A stretch of 64,000 nucleotides of DNA from Bacteroidota bacterium (lineage in GTDB: Bacteria; Bacteroidota; Bacteroidia; UKL13-3), in the NCBI GenBank assembly GCA_027482225.1, contig JAIXWD010000014.1, positions 178,816 through 242,815 on the forward strand. Reading direction: 5' to 3'. Below are positions 61,724-64,000 of this stretch, in pieces. Each line of letters starts with the position of its first letter. Position 1 is the stretch's first letter. A program made the translations under genes and the position numbers. A model generated the notes under the pieces. It worked only from the letters and a program-made list of their open reading frames with translations. It was not told where the DNA came from and ran no database searches.

Positions 61724-64000
61724 TTATTGTTTAATCAACTTAGTAACATGATTTAATCCAGAAGCACTAACACGCACAAAGTATACTCCTTGCGACAATG
61801 GTGCTAATCCGTCTAATGTTAATGTTTGATTACCATCTACAATTGTTTTATCAAATGACATAATTAATCTGCCGCTGATATCCATAACTTGGATACTTGC
61901 ATTACCTGCATTTGCGCCATTAATATCAATAGATAGTTTGTCGCTAAATGGATTAGGATAAGTTACAATTGCTGTAGATAAATCGTTGTTGTTTTCAACA
62001 ATTACAACTTGGCTGTATTCAAATTTACCATCGTTATCCAATTGTTTTAAGCGGTAATACAATTTATTTACTCCAGTTATAGCAAAAGCGTTGGCATCTT
62101 GAAGCGTATAGTTGTTGTTTACACTCGAGTTGCCTGATCCTTTTACGAAACCAACAAACTCAAACATTTTTCCATCTACACTGCGTTCAACATTAAACCC
62201 ACGGTTGTTTACTTCACTTGCAGTTATCCATTTAACCAATACATCTTCGTTTATTTTAGTAGCTTTTAAGCTAACTAACTTAACCGGAGTTGTTGTGGTA
62301 CTACTGCTTATTGCATTAGCGAATCTAACGTGCATGTATTTACCATTGTACTCATACACATCAAATGTGTAACCAGTTAATGCAGTTAAGCCCGTTACAT
62401 TTACACTTGTTCCAGAACCCATGTATACAATAAAGTTACCTGTACCTGTAGTATTAGTAGACCCAAACACAGCACTTGCTGCATATAAAGTATTATTGGT
62501 TGGCGCCACAGCTAATGCTGAAGATAAGCGAGCTACAATCATTCTTCCCTGACCGTTACCTGCTGTGCAAGTAACATTTGCACTTGTTGCACTTGGCGTT
62601 ACTGAAACATTACTGGCTGCAGTAGTTGGAGTAACTACATCAACAATCTGTATATCGTCAATGGCCCAGCCTTCGTCAACCACTCCATCTGCCCAAAAAC
62701 GGAAACGAATTTTTACATTACTTTGGCCTAGCGCACCAGTTAAAGGAACAGCTGATTCAATCCAACCATTCGTTTGTGACGCGTATGATGTAGTGATATC
62801 AGAGAAGATATTAGCACCTAAACTTCCAAATCCTTGAGCATCATTATACCAAGCATACCCTATTGCTGTGTTAAAATTGGTACCTGAACCCAGCGTATTA
62901 TGAAGTCTGGTCCATGCACCATTATTTATTGATATTTCAACAACACCTCCATCATAACCGGGATCATTATCAACATCTAATTTATGACGGAAACGTAAAA
63001 CAGGGGTATTGGTTGATGAAGTGAAATCAAATTGAGGAGATACTATGGCACAATCTTCAGTACCTAAGTAGCTACCAACTAAACGGGTTGTCCAGGCATT
63101 TGCTCCTGAATAAGCTCCATTAAGGAAAGTTTTTGCAGGTGATCCTAATTGCCAAGCATTTGTTCCAGTACCTATTGCTGTTGAACTCCAACCCGTATTA
63201 CCTACACCATCAAAATTTTGATTGTATGGTAAAGTATTAACGATAGGAGAAGTAGTGAAACTATCTTGAATACTATATGCTGTACCTACACTATTTACTG
63301 CATAAGCACGGTAATAATATTTAGTTGAATGCACCAATCCTGCAGGGTTTATTGTAAATACGCCTAAAGCTACTAACGGATTTGTAGTAGAATCGATAAC
63401 GCCAAAACTACCGCGTGAAGGATTTGCTGATGTGGCATAAACTATACCACTTGCGGTTACAGCAGAACCACCATCTGAGGTAATATTACCTCCAAACGTA
63501 GCCGTTGTTGTTGTTACGTTTGTTGCCGCAACCTTTAACACTGTAGCAATTACTGCAGAACCAGGCGTAGTAAACGTGCTATCTGCACCATAAGAAGTGC
63601 CTACCGCATTAACTGCATAAGCACGGTAATAGTATGTAGTAGAAGGTAATAAGCCAGTAATGTTTAAGCTGAATGTGCCATTACCAATTACAGGATTAGT
63701 TGTTGAATCTGTAACACCTGCTGTAGCACGTGTAGGGTTTGGCGAAAAGCCAACAACCACACCACTTGCAGTTACCGCATTACCACCATTATTAGTAATG
63801 TTACCTGCCAAGGTTGCGTTTGATGTTGTAATATTCGTTTTGGTTCCTGTTAATACAATTGGGGCTGTAGGAACAAATACTTCAATATTATCAATAGCCC
63901 AACCTTCATCAGTAAATGCATCTACAACAAAACGGAAACGTATTCTAACATTAGATTGTCCAGCTGCTCCGGTTAATGATGTTACTGAAGTAATCCAACC
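61724..64000 (-). CDS. Large modular T9SS-secreted protein (5' end outside window)
   Basis: The frame stays open to the last base of the window, so the N-terminus is missing and the TTG at 63811 is internal. About 758 codons are visible. A first jelly-roll end ('RIRFRFVVDAFTDEGWAIDN') is followed by two FN3/Ig-like repeats with 'ITTSNAT/VTTTTATFGGNI' and 'STTYYYRAYAVN' patterns. A full MAM/jelly-roll-like domain ('GWAIDDIQIVDV'), another Ig-like unit, 'TPVKLVSLKATKINEDVLVK' and a type A sorting domain from 'VTYPNPFSDK' to 'HVTKLIKQ' complete it. It is probably a surface or secreted adhesin/protease accessory; no enzyme motif is visible in this part. Confidence 0.9.
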   Translation of the reverse strand, partial: GWITSVTSLTGAAGQSNVRIRFRFVVDAFTDEGWAIDNIEVFVPTAPIVLTGTKTNITTSNATLAGNITNNGGNAVTASGVVVGFSPNPTRATAGVTDSTTNPVIGNGTFSLNITGLLPSTTYYYRAYAVNAVGTSYGADSTFTTPGSAVIATVLKVAATNVTTTTATFGGNITSDGGSAVTASGIVYATSANPSRGSFGVIDSTTNPLVALGVFTINPAGLVHSTKYYYRAYAVNSVGTAYSIQDSFTTSPIVNTLPYNQNFDGVGNTGWSSTAIGTGTNAWQLGSPAKTFLNGAYSGANAWTTRLVGSYLGTEDCAIVSPQFDFTSSTNTPVLRFRHKLDVDNDPGYDGGVVEISINNGAWTRLHNTLGSGTNFNTAIGYAWYNDAQGFGSLGANIFSDITTSYASQTNGWIESAVPLTGALGQSNVKIRFRFWADGVVDEGWAIDDIQIVDVVTPTTAASNVSVTPSATSANVTCTAGNGQGRMIVARLSSALAVAPTNNTLYAASAVFGSTNTTGTGNFIVYMGSGTSVNVTGLTALTGYTFDVYEYNGKYMHVRFANAISSSTTTTPVKLVSLKATKINEDVLVKWITASEVNNRGFNVERSVDGKMFEFVGFVKGSGNSSVNNNYTLQDANAFAITGVNKLYYRLKQLDNDGKFEYSQVVIVENNNDLSTAIVTYPNPFSDKLSIDINGANAGNASIQVMDISGRLIMSFDKTIVDGNQTLTLDGLAPLSQGVYFVRVSASGLNHVTKLIKQ

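Overview
This AT-rich window is a stretch of chromosome from a member of the Bacteroidota. The evidence is several proteins with type IX secretion (T9SS) C-terminal sorting domains, a DUF4249/TonB-dependent receptor pair, DUF4270 and DUF2480 proteins (families typical of the phylum), few Shine-Dalgarno-like leaders, and recurrent TAnnTTTG-type -7 promoter boxes. The set of housekeeping genes (aspS, glyS, glmS, prs, rplY, pth, panC, tadA, deaD, a tRNA-Gln) fits a free-living aerobe, perhaps Chitinophagales, Sphingobacteriales or a relative. I cannot fix the order from sequence alone. No phage, IS element or CRISPR array was found.

Layout. 1-1.7 kb: the end of a T9SS cargo gene and a small secreted protein with a possible sorting tail. 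1.7-8.2 kb: a YyaL-like thioredoxin-fold protein, ComM, an alkyltransferase-like DNA repair protein, then a three-gene run (TrpF-like, MgtC-like, AnmK). 8.3-12.4 kb: an amino-acid dehydrogenase, a decayed four-helix-bundle gene, kynureninase and kynurenine 3-monooxygenase. 12.6-18.1 kb: a minus-strand run of four secreted proteins sharing N-terminal and Lcl/DUF1566 domains. 18.2-22.2 kb: a regulatory locus with a small HTH protein, a perfect palindrome, an ECF sigma factor, a membrane TPR protein (probable anti-sigma) and an exported TPR-CHAT protease. 22.5-31.4 kb: DUF4440, DUF4249 and TonB receptor, APC permease, a 46-residue FeoB-associated-type protein, the homocysteine-methyltransferase half of MetH, and a DEAD-box helicase with an RGG tail. 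31.6-32.6 kb: an unrecognised Cys-rich lipoprotein plus a small membrane protein. 32.6-40 kb: panC-lutB on minus; GT5-like, DUF4270, DAHP synthase and glmS on plus. 40.2-46.7 kb: SOD, tadA, aspS, prs-rplY-pth and tRNA-Gln. 46.8-53.5 kb: peptidases M28 and M1, a truncated HCDH protein, ridA, DUF2480 and glyS. 53.6-59.9 kb: deacetylase, GNAT-like and Ppx/GppA genes, a membrane protein, MurQ and an S41 protease. 59.9-64 kb: FtcD and a large T9SS protein cut by the window end.

Links. AnmK and MurQ are consecutive steps of anhydro-MurNAc recycling although 50 kb apart. KMO and KynU convert kynurenine to 3-hydroxyanthranilate. The prs-rplY-pth order is widely conserved. The two loci most likely to hide undescribed biology are the sigma/TPR/CHAT locus (18.2-22.2 kb), which looks like a membrane-spanning protease-controlled sigma switch, and the Cys-rich lipoprotein/small membrane protein pair (31.6-32.6 kb), which has no canonical start codon and could be a secreted peptide with an immunity partner.
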